Assembly: GCA_046328715.1 (NCBI GenBank)
Contig: JAXLWB010000021.1
Coordinates: 90,272-154,271, forward strand
DNA: 64,000 nt
Direction: 5' to 3'
From: JAXLWB01 sp046328715
GTDB lineage: Bacteria > Chloroflexota > Anaerolineae > Caldilineales > Caldilineaceae
Shown piece by piece: positions 55,905 to 63,484 of the stretch. Within the stretch, counting starts at the first letter, position 1, and each line of letters begins with the position of its first letter. Under the pieces are notes generated by a model. That model was not told where the DNA came from, did not search any database, and worked only from the letters and a program-made list of their open reading frames with translations. The translations under genes and the position numbers were made by a program.

Positions 55905-55992
55905 TTGGTATGAAAGCGGCAAAGTGGAAGAGTTGCAAAGTGGAAGAGTATGCATGTACTTTTCCACTCTGCCACTTTGCAACCTGCCCCTT
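55905..55992. repeat. Heptamer-type inverted repeat between VWA-FHA and tubulin genes
   Basis: GCAAAGTGGAAGAGT is followed by ACTCTGCCACTTTGC, leaving a potential long hairpin in the gap. Same class as 5159, 20878 and 60030. Confidence 0.7.
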
Positions 55993-55995
55993 GCT

Positions 55996-57798
55996 TTACA
56001 AACTCAAACGCACATTGTCGAAACGAATCTGATATTCTCCACAGCCAATGACATCGCCATCGTGCAGTCGAGTGGTGCGCAGCACAGGACGGTCATTGAC
56101 GACAATGTCGCCGGCAATCGGTTCTAATTCCACACCACCATCCCGATTGGCATGCAGTTGGAACGCACCACCCCAGCCTGCAAGCTGCCATTCGCGCTCT
56201 TTGGACTTGGCCCCAACCATAAAAGTCGTGCGCCGCTTGCTGCCCAGGTCGCGGGGCATCGCCAATTCTAGCTGCTCGGCCGGTGCAGCAATCATTACCA
56301 ACTCACCCGTCAGATAGGGTCGATGACGTCGTTGGTACGAGACAGCTCCGCCTGTGCCAATGGTGGCAGTCAGAAGCAGTGCCGCCCACAACACTCGTAT
56401 CCGTCCACTTCGGTCAGTCACGGGAGTGGGAAGTGGTGTTGGCGTCATTGTGGCAGTTGCTGTAACTGTGACTGTGGGGGTAGCGCTAGGCGATGGCGTC
56501 GGCATATCCGTTGCAGTTGCAGTGTCCGTTGCAGTGGCCGTCGGTGTATTCGTACTCGTATTCGTTGCCGTTGGCGTGACACTGGCTGTTGCGGTAGCGG
56601 TTGCACTGCTCGTTGGTGTAGCAGTCGGTGTGACCGTCGGTACAACCGTGGCGGTTGCGCTCGCTGTCGGTGTCACAGTCGGCAGGGGTGTGGCGGTGGG
56701 TAGCGGTTCACTGGCCCCAATCTGATCCTGAAAGACCGAGGCTTGACCTTGCCCTTCGACACGCACGGTCCAATGGCCTGGCGTCGGTGACGTGAGATAA
56801 TAAATGGTCTCCTGATCAGTTTCGACGACTGTAACACCCGCTTCGCCTGCAACCACAGCTTGACCATCGGGCTTGAAGAGGCTGACGGTGACATCGCCTT
56901 CTTTGAGAATGGTTAGCACGACACCTTGGACAGGTTGCTCGACGATGGCTGGAGCATCGACAGGTTGCGCGGCACTGATGGGTTGTGCACCAAGCAATTG
57001 ACGGCTTTCAGTTGCACCAACCATCTGCCGCACAATGGCATGGTAGGTAGGGAGCAGGTCAGCACTACTGGCTACTGGATAGAGTGCGCCTTGTGGTGTG
57101 CTGTCGGCCAGCTCTTGCCAGAGAGAAAGCCAATATTCGGTGACGTTGCGGTTGCATTGATTGGGTTCGCCCTGCAAAAGCACCATAAAGAGTGTAATCT
57201 GATCGTTGGCATAGGCAGCAATCTCTTGGCGCAATGCCTCCTGGTAGCCTAGGTCGTCGTTGTTGGTTTTGCCTTGCCAGGCAGGTGCACCATCGGTGAG
57301 CAGGATCACGGTACGTTGTGTCTGCTGCTCGACGTGCTGCAGTTGCTCACGGGCAACTTGCAAGGCCTCCAGTGGATCGGTCCAGCCGATTGGCTCGGGG
57401 GCACGACTCACCTGCTGGATGAGATCGGCCCGGGTTGCTGGATCGCCCAGATTAGTGAGGGGAGCCAGTGGTCGCGTAAAGCCGCCAAAATCGTTGACGC
57501 CGACACGATAGCGGTTGTGTAGGCTGTCAGCCCCCAAGTAGGTAATTAGCAGACGAGCTGCATCTTGACGCAGGAGTTGCGGATCAGAGCCGGGTGCGCC
57601 TTCGCAGTCGGACATCGAGCCGCTTTGGTCAATGTCCAAAATGATGTCACGGCCCTGTGCTGGCAGTTGGGTTATGGCTGCGGCACCTGCACGCCCCCAA
57701 TTGTAAAGAAGGGCGGCCACGGCGATGACCAATAGGAGTAAGGTCACGACCAGACAGGTGAACATGGTTTTGAAAAGTGTGGTTACGAGTCGAATCAT
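55996..57798 (-). CDS. Membrane-bound VWA protein with C-terminal FHA-like domain
   Basis: 600 residues from the ATG at 57798 (AAGGA 8 nt upstream). Topology: transmembrane helix (about 5-32); VWA domain with the metal-site motif DIDQSGSMSD and ILLTDGAPAW; a beta domain; a long Thr/Pro/Ser stalk (about 370-470); a second transmembrane helix; and an FHA-like domain at the end (MVGAKSKEREWQL, GDIVVNDRPV, HDGDVIGCGEYQIRF). The VWA domain faces outside and the FHA domain inside, so a signal received outside could be passed to phosphothreonine partners, for example from the PknB-type kinase in this window. The neighbouring tubulin-like gene suggests a membrane-anchored assembly. Confidence 0.8.
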   Translation of the reverse strand: MIRLVTTLFKTMFTCLVVTLLLLVIAVAALLYNWGRAGAAAITQLPAQGRDIILDIDQSGSMSDCEGAPGSDPQLLRQDAARLLITYLGADSLHNRYRVGVNDFGGFTRPLAPLTNLGDPATRADLIQQVSRAPEPIGWTDPLEALQVAREQLQHVEQQTQRTVILLTDGAPAWQGKTNNDDLGYQEALRQEIAAYANDQITLFMVLLQGEPNQCNRNVTEYWLSLWQELADSTPQGALYPVASSADLLPTYHAIVRQMVGATESRQLLGAQPISAAQPVDAPAIVEQPVQGVVLTILKEGDVTVSLFKPDGQAVVAGEAGVTVVETDQETIYYLTSPTPGHWTVRVEGQGQASVFQDQIGASEPLPTATPLPTVTPTASATATVVPTVTPTATPTSSATATATASVTPTATNTSTNTPTATATDTATATDMPTPSPSATPTVTVTATATMTPTPLPTPVTDRSGRIRVLWAALLLTATIGTGGAVSYQRRHRPYLTGELVMIAAPAEQLELAMPRDLGSKRRTTFMVGAKSKEREWQLAGWGGAFQLHANRDGGVELEPIAGDIVVNDRPVLRTTRLHDGDVIGCGEYQIRFDNVRLSL

Positions 57799-57861
57799 GG
57801 TTCGTTTCCTTCTTGAAATAATGCATCTGAGGATGCGAACTGAACGATGTCCGCCACTCGC

Positions 57862-57903
57862 CGCCCGCATCCGCCGCCCCGTGCTGACGCGTGGGGTTCT
57901 GAG
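57862..57903. repeat. Partial copy of the 58-62-bp repeat family
   Basis: CCGCCGCCCCGTGCTGACGCGTGGGGTTCTGAG lies between VWA-FHA and cas2 and matches the 19338 array unit with changes. Confidence 0.55.
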
Positions 57904-57917
57904 CGGCCATCCCGTTC

Positions 57918-58265
57918 TTACGCAATCTCCCACTCTTTGTATTGATGGCGTTTGGCTTTGCCGAGCATAACAGTTTTGCCAAGACAGTTTTCACAAAGTT
58001 GGTAAAAGCGTACGTCATCGACCTTTTCATCGATAAGGGCTTCCAGTCGTTTTTGCAGCCGGTTCACATCTTCCGGCTTAATCTCGCATTCGAAGACGCT
58101 GTACTGTACACGCTGGCCAAAGCCCTCAATCGCCTTCATTACTTTGAGACGACGCTTATCATCAGCAATATCGTAAGAGACGGCCAGCCATTGTTTACGC
58201 CGGCGCGGCGCAGGCGTAAAGGGATCGGGTTCGCTCTTATTGAGTCGTTTTCTGGGCATAATCAT
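57918..58265 (-). CDS. cas2: Cas2 with N-terminal extension
   Basis: 115 residues, 20-25 longer than typical Cas2 because of a basic/Pro-rich arm (RKRLNKSEPDPFTPAPRRRK) before the core. The core WLAVSYDIADDKRRLKV supplies the Asp at residue 32, and QRVQYSVFECEI the second strand. Cas2 dimers form the centre of the Cas1-Cas2 integrase. The ATG overlaps the RNase H stop (ATGA), so the two proteins are made together. Confidence 0.9.
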   Translation of the reverse strand: MIMPRKRLNKSEPDPFTPAPRRRKQWLAVSYDIADDKRRLKVMKAIEGFGQRVQYSVFECEIKPEDVNRLQKRLEALIDEKVDDVRFYQLCENCLGKTVMLGKAKRHQYKEWEIA

Positions 58266-58789
58266 TCACCATTCACCATTAACCATTCCTTTGTCACTTG
58301 CCACGGTTGACGAGCTTGCCAGGTGAGCGAATCAGCGAGATAGTTGAGTTCGCGCGGGATCAGGCGAAACTCCACTTTGTCAAAGGGCCGAATGGCATCA
58401 ACCGCTTTGCGATGCCAGGTGCGCAAACTCGGACTATTGACGGCGGCGCGCCCTTGCATTTGCAGCACCACCACCGAGCTATCCAGCACACAGACAATGT
58501 TACGCAGGCGCATATGCATGGCTAACTCTACGCCAAGCAACAGACCGGCATACTCCGCCTCGTTGTTAGTCATCGGGGACAGAGTACGCCACGTCCATTG
58601 CAGGATCTCCCCCTGGTCATTGCGTGCCACGGCACCACAACCCGCCTGTAATGTCACCTTTGCCGTGCGTCGCCCTGTTTCTTTGCCCGCTTCCTGGCTG
58701 CGTTCACCAAGGGTAATGACCTCGCCCGCTCCCCCATCGCAGAAGATCCAAATGGGCTGGGTCTGTTTTGCAAGTTTAGAAAAGAACAT
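58262..58789 (-). CDS. RNase HI, embedded between cas1 and cas2
   Basis: 175 residues. The four catalytic acids are present: D18 (FCDGGAG), E77 (TNNEAEYAGLL), D103 (VLDSSVVV) and D153 (NYLADSLTWQA). RNase HI cuts the RNA strand of RNA-DNA hybrids. Placed beside a reverse transcriptase and Cas1-Cas2 and translationally coupled to cas2, it would be suited to removing the RNA template after cDNA synthesis during RNA spacer capture (inference). It is unlikely to be the housekeeping copy, because it is coupled to cas2 by the ATGA overlap. Confidence 0.85.
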   Translation of the reverse strand: MFFSKLAKQTQPIWIFCDGGAGEVITLGERSQEAGKETGRRTAKVTLQAGCGAVARNDQGEILQWTWRTLSPMTNNEAEYAGLLLGVELAMHMRLRNIVCVLDSSVVVLQMQGRAAVNSPSLRTWHRKAVDAIRPFDKVEFRLIPRELNYLADSLTWQARQPWQVTKEWLMVNGE

Positions 58790-58976
58790 AAAGTAACTCC
58801 TTTGCGAGTGGCGGGTGGCGAATCAGCAGTCCCGCGTCACCTTGTCATCCTGTGCTACTGCCAGCGAATTCGACAGACGGGTACGAGATGGGGCGGAAGT
58901 AAGATACTTGTGTGAGATCAACCCGTTTCCGCCCCACCTCATACCCCTACGAACCTATTTCGCCAGCAGCACCTTG

Positions 58977-60005
58977 TCATCCTGTCACCCCGTCAAACTG
59001 CGCCTGTTCGCCACTGACGACGCGTGCGTAGAGGCGGGTTTGCAACTCAAAGCAACGGCGTAGGCGATTTTGGCTGTTACTCGGTCTGTGCAGAATCAGA
59101 TCGTCACAGCGCGTTTCGTAGGCGGTGATGACCAGCGAGAGCAACTTTTCACCAATTTCAACCGGGCGTTCGGCGCGGTTGGTAAAGGTAAAGTCAGTGG
59201 GCTTGAGTTTGCTGCTCAGCACCAGGTCCAACGCAGCACGGTCGGCGATCAAGGGGCGAAATTCCTCCATTAGGTCGAGCACCAGCGAAGGGCGTCCATA
59301 CTCAATGGCATGAAGACAACCCAGATAGGGGTCTAACCCCACTTGCTGGACAGTGGCGGTGAGATCTTTTTGCAGCAAGCTGTAGCCAAAGCTGAGCAAG
59401 GCATTGAAGGGATCGGGAGGCGGATAGTAGGCTCGACCATTGAACTTCCAACTTGGATCGAGCAAGTGACGCAGTACGCCAAAGTAGTGAGCTGCCGATT
59501 TGCCTTCAAAGCCGCGCAGTTCATCAAGCGTAGCTGCGCGTGACAGTTCACGCTGCATCTGTTCAATGCCGCGGGCGGCCTGACTGAGGAGAGCAGGCAA
59601 GCCGCCACTGCTCTGCTCAGACAACTCTTCCAACAGTTGGCGTTGGGCATGAATTTTTGCCAACACGATCTGTTTGGCCACCACCAGCGATGCGTCTTCA
59701 TCGCCGGAAACGCGCAGTTGTTGATGGCGTAGGCGGGCAATGCGCGAGCCATTGACCAGAGCGTGGCCACGGTAGCGCCCATAGAGCGATAGAAAGATGG
59801 TTTCGATATCGTGCTCAAAGAGCAGCGCCATGGCCTGCGTGGTTACTTGCACATTGCCATACAAGTTCACCTGCTCGATGGTGTGGATCGGCTCGGAAAG
59901 CAATACTTTTTTGCGTCGAGTCGGTTTCTCAGTCACCGTTACCTCGATGCGCTCTGCGTCGCGGCGTACCACCGAGCCTTGTTCGCGGATGTGAAGGGTA
60001 GTCAT
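58977..60005 (-). CDS. cas1: Cas1 integrase
   Basis: 342 residues from the ATG at 60005; the preceding open frame is repeat-derived. The three metal ligands are visible: E167 (GFEGKSAAHYFG), H232 (LHAIEYGRPSL) and E247 or E248 (DLMEEFRP). The N-terminal beta domain (VNLYGNVQVTTQA) is standard. Unlike RT-Cas1 fusions, the polymerase is encoded as a separate protein just upstream. Integrates spacers together with Cas2. Confidence 0.93.
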   Translation of the reverse strand: MTTLHIREQGSVVRRDAERIEVTVTEKPTRRKKVLLSEPIHTIEQVNLYGNVQVTTQAMALLFEHDIETIFLSLYGRYRGHALVNGSRIARLRHQQLRVSGDEDASLVVAKQIVLAKIHAQRQLLEELSEQSSGGLPALLSQAARGIEQMQRELSRAATLDELRGFEGKSAAHYFGVLRHLLDPSWKFNGRAYYPPPDPFNALLSFGYSLLQKDLTATVQQVGLDPYLGCLHAIEYGRPSLVLDLMEEFRPLIADRAALDLVLSSKLKPTDFTFTNRAERPVEIGEKLLSLVITAYETRCDDLILHRPSNSQNRLRRCFELQTRLYARVVSGEQAQFDGVTG

Positions 60006-60029
60006 AGGGTAGGAATCCTTATGGAAAAA

Positions 60030-60100
60030 TGCAGGTGGCAGGTGGCAAAGTAGCAAAGTGGCAAAATAACTCTGCAACCTTGCAACTTTGCCCCTTTTCT
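60030..60100. repeat. Heptamer-type inverted repeat between RT and cas1
   Basis: GGCAAAGTAGCAAAGTGGC is followed by CTCTGCAACCTTGCAACTTTGCC. Same class as the elements at 5159, 20878 and 55905. Confidence 0.7.
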
Positions 60101-61044
60101 CACATTCGATAGCACTCATTGCGAATAAAGACATAGCCCAGCCAACGAAAGCCTTGGTCAAAGTGAACAATACGTGTCTTTTGCGGATGGAGCTTTAGGT
60201 TAAGTGCGGCAAGGGCTTGGGCAGCTTGCGCTTCGGCCTTTTGCGCCTCCTCCTTGCGCCGACAGCAGATCACGAAATCATCGGCATAGCGCACCAGGGA
60301 GAGTTGTCGGTGCTGAAGTTGCAGATCGAAGTCGTGCAGGTAGATGTTGGCCAATAAAGGCGAAAGCACATTACCCTGGCTGGCTCCGGCCTGCTGTTTG
60401 GCTCCATCGGCACTGTTGAGAATATCTGCCCGCAGCCAAGCTTCCACATAGCGCAGCAACAGGCGTTCACGAACATGCGGGCGCATCTGTTTGAGCAGAC
60501 GATCACTGTCAATTTCGTCAAAGCAGTGTTGAATATCGGCATCTACCACCCAGCGCAGATTGGCATTGCGATGACTGATTAACTGCTCAACGGCCTGTTC
60601 CACATTGCGCTCGGGACGAAAGCCAAAGCTACAGGGCAGAAAGAGCGGCTCAAAGATGGGCAGCAAACATTCGTAGACAGCCCGTTGCGCAACACGGTCG
60701 CGCAGTGCCCACAGCGCCAAAGGACGTAGCCCGCCATTCTGCTTAGGAACCAACACTTGGCGCACAGGACGGGGGCGATAGTTGGCACTGGAGAGTTCTT
60801 GCGCAAGTTGACGCAAATTCTCTTCCAAATTTTCTTCGAAATTCGCCAACGTAACGCCATCTACACCGGCGCCACCGCCGGCTTGCTTAATAGCGAGCCA
60901 CGCTCGCCGCAGGTCATCCTGTTGAAAAAGCGCACCCCTGCGCCCTGCCGCGCGGGTTGGCATAGGCGGATTGGCAAAGGAGCGAGCAGCACCAGAAAAG
61001 ACCGCCGGTGGTTCATCTTGTGCAGGACGACGGAACCATTTCAT
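60100..61044 (-). CDS. Reverse transcriptase, group II intron-like, CRISPR-associated
   Basis: 314 residues. RT motifs are intact: VDADIQHCFDEID (D170), QGNVLSPLLANIYLHDFD (223-240), YADD (253-256) and HPQKTRIVHF. There is no maturase X, HNH domain or Cas1 fusion, so it is not a complete group II intron protein. The basic N-terminal 40 residues are variable. Its start overlaps the stop of the GTPase-like gene (ATGA). With cas1, RNase H and cas2 following, it should make cDNA from RNA for spacer acquisition, as known for RT-Cas1 systems. Confidence 0.9.
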   Translation of the reverse strand: MKWFRRPAQDEPPAVFSGAARSFANPPMPTRAAGRRGALFQQDDLRRAWLAIKQAGGGAGVDGVTLANFEENLEENLRQLAQELSSANYRPRPVRQVLVPKQNGGLRPLALWALRDRVAQRAVYECLLPIFEPLFLPCSFGFRPERNVEQAVEQLISHRNANLRWVVDADIQHCFDEIDSDRLLKQMRPHVRERLLLRYVEAWLRADILNSADGAKQQAGASQGNVLSPLLANIYLHDFDLQLQHRQLSLVRYADDFVICCRRKEEAQKAEAQAAQALAALNLKLHPQKTRIVHFDQGFRWLGYVFIRNECYRM

Positions 61045-62399
61045 TCCACTACTCCCTTCTCCTCACCTTGATCCGTGGGCGGAACTTCCTCGACCCAGGG
61101 AGGATTGGCTGTGTCCCACTCGATAGGAATGGCCGTAGCCTCATCCAGATCGGGCAGCACATCGCTGTGCACATCGTTGCGGGCGGGATGAGACAATTTA
61201 CGAAGTCGTGCAAGAGATGTGTGGCAGAATACCTGCCAGCGAGCCGTAACGTTTTGCAGAAAATCGGGCGATAGCTCGATCAGGTGGCCCTCTTCGTAGA
61301 TGCGCACCAAGGCTCGACCGAGCAGCCAGGCACTGCTTCCGCTGACCAAAGCGCTCAACACCCAACCGATAAAGGGAGTCAGTTTGAGCGTCTGTTGGCA
61401 GAGCAGCCGCGCCAGCAAATTGCTCGCCAGTGTGCCCATCATTTCGCGGCTGCGATAGTCAAGACCAGGACGACCATAAATGGTGGCAATTTGTAACGCC
61501 ATTTTCCAACTCACAGCCACTTGAAAAGGCAGATCGAGTAAAGGCACTGGTTCTGCCCCGAGCAGGGCGGTAAGCAGTGCCCCTTGACGTACCACACGCC
61601 GCACAATCTGGGGGCGCAAGGCTGGAATTTCCTGGGCGAGTGGAATGGCCAGTCGTGGACATAGCAACAAGATGTGTTGCAAAAGTTGACTGGGCAGGGC
61701 GCTCAATTGGGTCGGTTGTGCTTGGTGCACAGTCTCAGCAGTAGCGATGACAAAAGGACGCAGGCCCAGACGCAGGCGGATCGCTTCGACTTGCGGCTGC
61801 ATCGCTGCTTCATCCTGAGCCACCAACACAGGAATCAGAGTTGCCCCTTGATTGCGCAAGCGAGCAGACCATTGACTATCAACATTGCGCCAGCCCATGT
61901 CACCAGCACAGACGTAGAGCACACAATCGGAGTCGGCAGCTTCGTTCAAAACCTTTGCTGTACGCCAGCTATCGTCCTGCTCTTCTTGCCAGCCCAGCGT
62001 GGAGGACACGCCAGACTCGGAATCTGCCTGTGCGTTGGGCAAGGTGAAGAGCGTAAAGAGCCCAGCCAAGTGCGGGTTGTCTGTTATTGTCTCAGCCACT
62101 GATGTGCTGTCAGCAGTGATGGACTGTTGCAAAAGCGCGGCGAACAGATGTTGCAAAGCTTGACGGTTACGCCCAACCAACCAGATCGCCCCGCGCTGTT
62201 CACCAGTAACTTCATGCCGCACCTGATCGAACTCGTAGTTGCGAGCTTGCAGCCCATTGCGAATTTGGCTAGCCACACTCGCAATGCCGGTCCATGCGCT
62301 TGTATCAGCCGTGTAACGGGCAGATTCAGGGAAGAGTAGATCGCTGATCGTCCCCAACCACCCTTTGCGCTTGACCTCTACTTGTTTTTTGGTTTTCAT
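61041..62399 (-). CDS. Degenerate GTPase with DUF697/YcjF-like membrane region
   Basis: 452 residues; AAAGGA just before the ATG. The N-terminal part should hold a GTPase P-loop, but the position reads GAIWLVGRNRQALQHLF without GxxGxGK(S/T), so nucleotide binding is probably lost. LYVCAGDMGW and LIPVLVAQDE fit degenerate later motifs. The C-terminal region (about 290-390) resembles DUF697: PFQVAVSWKMALQIATIYG, then LTPFIGWVLSALVSGS and LGRALVRIYEEG. DUF697 proteins sit on membranes. Translational coupling to the RT gene ties this family to the adaptation module; it may recruit it to the VWA-tubulin assembly (inference). Confidence 0.7.
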   Translation of the reverse strand: MKTKKQVEVKRKGWLGTISDLLFPESARYTADTSAWTGIASVASQIRNGLQARNYEFDQVRHEVTGEQRGAIWLVGRNRQALQHLFAALLQQSITADSTSVAETITDNPHLAGLFTLFTLPNAQADSESGVSSTLGWQEEQDDSWRTAKVLNEAADSDCVLYVCAGDMGWRNVDSQWSARLRNQGATLIPVLVAQDEAAMQPQVEAIRLRLGLRPFVIATAETVHQAQPTQLSALPSQLLQHILLLCPRLAIPLAQEIPALRPQIVRRVVRQGALLTALLGAEPVPLLDLPFQVAVSWKMALQIATIYGRPGLDYRSREMMGTLASNLLARLLCQQTLKLTPFIGWVLSALVSGSSAWLLGRALVRIYEEGHLIELSPDFLQNVTARWQVFCHTSLARLRKLSHPARNDVHSDVLPDLDEATAIPIEWDTANPPWVEEVPPTDQGEEKGVVE

Positions 62400-62871
62400 A
62401 CCATTCCTTTACCCAGACTTGTGTTAATTTGCGATGCAGATTGCGGGTGCCATGCAGGCGATTGCGCCAGACGGTGATCACCCGCTTCGAATCGATTGCC
62501 ACAAAGACTGCCGTTCCTTCCAACCGCATTTGCTCCTTCCTGTGAACTTCAGGGATATCGATGCGGCGCAGATAACAGATCAGTGCGCCAGCCGCATGGA
62601 TGCAGTGACCATAGTGCAACACGTAGGTAATATCCCCCTCGCTCAAGCCCCGTTGTTTGGCACGCAGTTGTGCATGGTTGGAAAGATCCGATGGTGTGGT
62701 TGGCAGGCTGAATTGAAAGTAGCGAGTTGTGAATTGCGAATGGTGAGTTAACCTGCCACATGTACCCTTTGCGCATTTGCGCTGCCCACCCTTCAACCCT
62801 TGCCCCTTGCCCTCGAACAGGCAAACTTCGCTGATGCGCTCAACCTGATGTAAATGACGAACAAGGTTCAT
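62326..62871 (-). CDS. DUF4258-like small protein, first gene of the minus-strand cluster
   Basis: 181 residues; a perfect AGGAGG 6 nt before the ATG decides the start. Residues about 65-150 (NHAQLRAKQRGLSEGDITYV, then FVAIDSKRVITVWRN) resemble DUF4258/RelE-like small proteins. Residues about 30-60 are encoded by repeat-like intergenic sequence, so the N-terminus may be a later insertion. Its 3' end overlaps the GTPase-like gene by 74 nt. A possible toxin or RNA-binding protein; role not clear. Confidence 0.55.
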   Translation of the reverse strand: MNLVRHLHQVERISEVCLFEGKGQGLKGGQRKCAKGTCGRLTHHSQFTTRYFQFSLPTTPSDLSNHAQLRAKQRGLSEGDITYVLHYGHCIHAAGALICYLRRIDIPEVHRKEQMRLEGTAVFVAIDSKRVITVWRNRLHGTRNLHRKLTQVWVKEWYENQKTSRGQAQRVVGDDQRSTLP

Positions 62872-63484
62872 CTTTAACCTCCTGTATTGATTTAACCCCG
62901 TCGTAAACGTCTTCAGCGAAGGATACGATGCTATACTTTTTCTGCGACGAGAGCCTTCCCGGAAGAGGTTGGCTTAATTCGCTACTATCTTCTAGGCATC
63001 TTGTATTGAAAAAAGTATAATAGAAGCGTGAGAGGGTGCGCAGCCGACAAACCCTACAGGAGCAGCAGCGAAAAAATGAAGTGGAGTGGCAAAACTCTGT
63101 AACCATCAGGAGTTTTGTCAGTAAAACTCTGCTATTTCGATTGATGGATATACTCTTTTATTGAAGACTTGACAAAGTTTGTTAACTGGTATAAAATTCC
63201 AGTTTAGGAAATGCACAAAGATTTGCCTGCTGGATTTGAAACAATCTCCACAGTTCCTCGTATCATTTGTGATGAACTTTGTGCTTTGGTCCCAATCGTG
63301 CTTGAAACTGGGTTCTAGATAAAACCCATACAATTTTTGGCACCGACGGGGTAGCGATTCTCCAATGCTGAGTTGGTTGCATCAGAGAATGGTCGCTCCG
63401 TGGTGAGATGTTTTGCTAATTTATCGATCAAAAAGTAAAAGAAGAGCAGCCGTTCCTAATTTGCTCTGCCGATTTGAGGCTTCT
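62872..63484. other. AT-rich intergenic region
   Basis: About 610 nt. It contains the probable promoter of the minus-strand cluster near 62900-62950 (not clearly resolved), a hairpin GCAAAACTC/GAGTTTTGT at 63089-63118, and the promoter at 63169. Short open frames here have no supporting signals. Confidence 0.5.
63169..63197 (+). promoter_or_regulatory. Sigma-70-like promoter with long leader
   Basis: TTGACA at 63169-63174, 17 nt, then TAAAAT at 63192-63197: one of the best housekeeping promoters in the window. Transcription would start near 63204, leaving a leader of about 280 nt before the ATG at 63485, room for regulatory RNA structure. Confidence 0.6.

Noticed and set aside
60100..61044. 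RT as part of an inserted group II intron
   Set aside because: No maturase or endonuclease domain and no intron RNA domain V-type hairpin seen; it overlaps the upstream gene by ATGA and is colinear with cas1.
62840..63333. Minus-strand ORFs of 88 and 71 codons
   Set aside because: Low-complexity Cys/Phe-rich or AT-driven translations without ribosome sites; one overlaps the start of the DUF4258-like gene.
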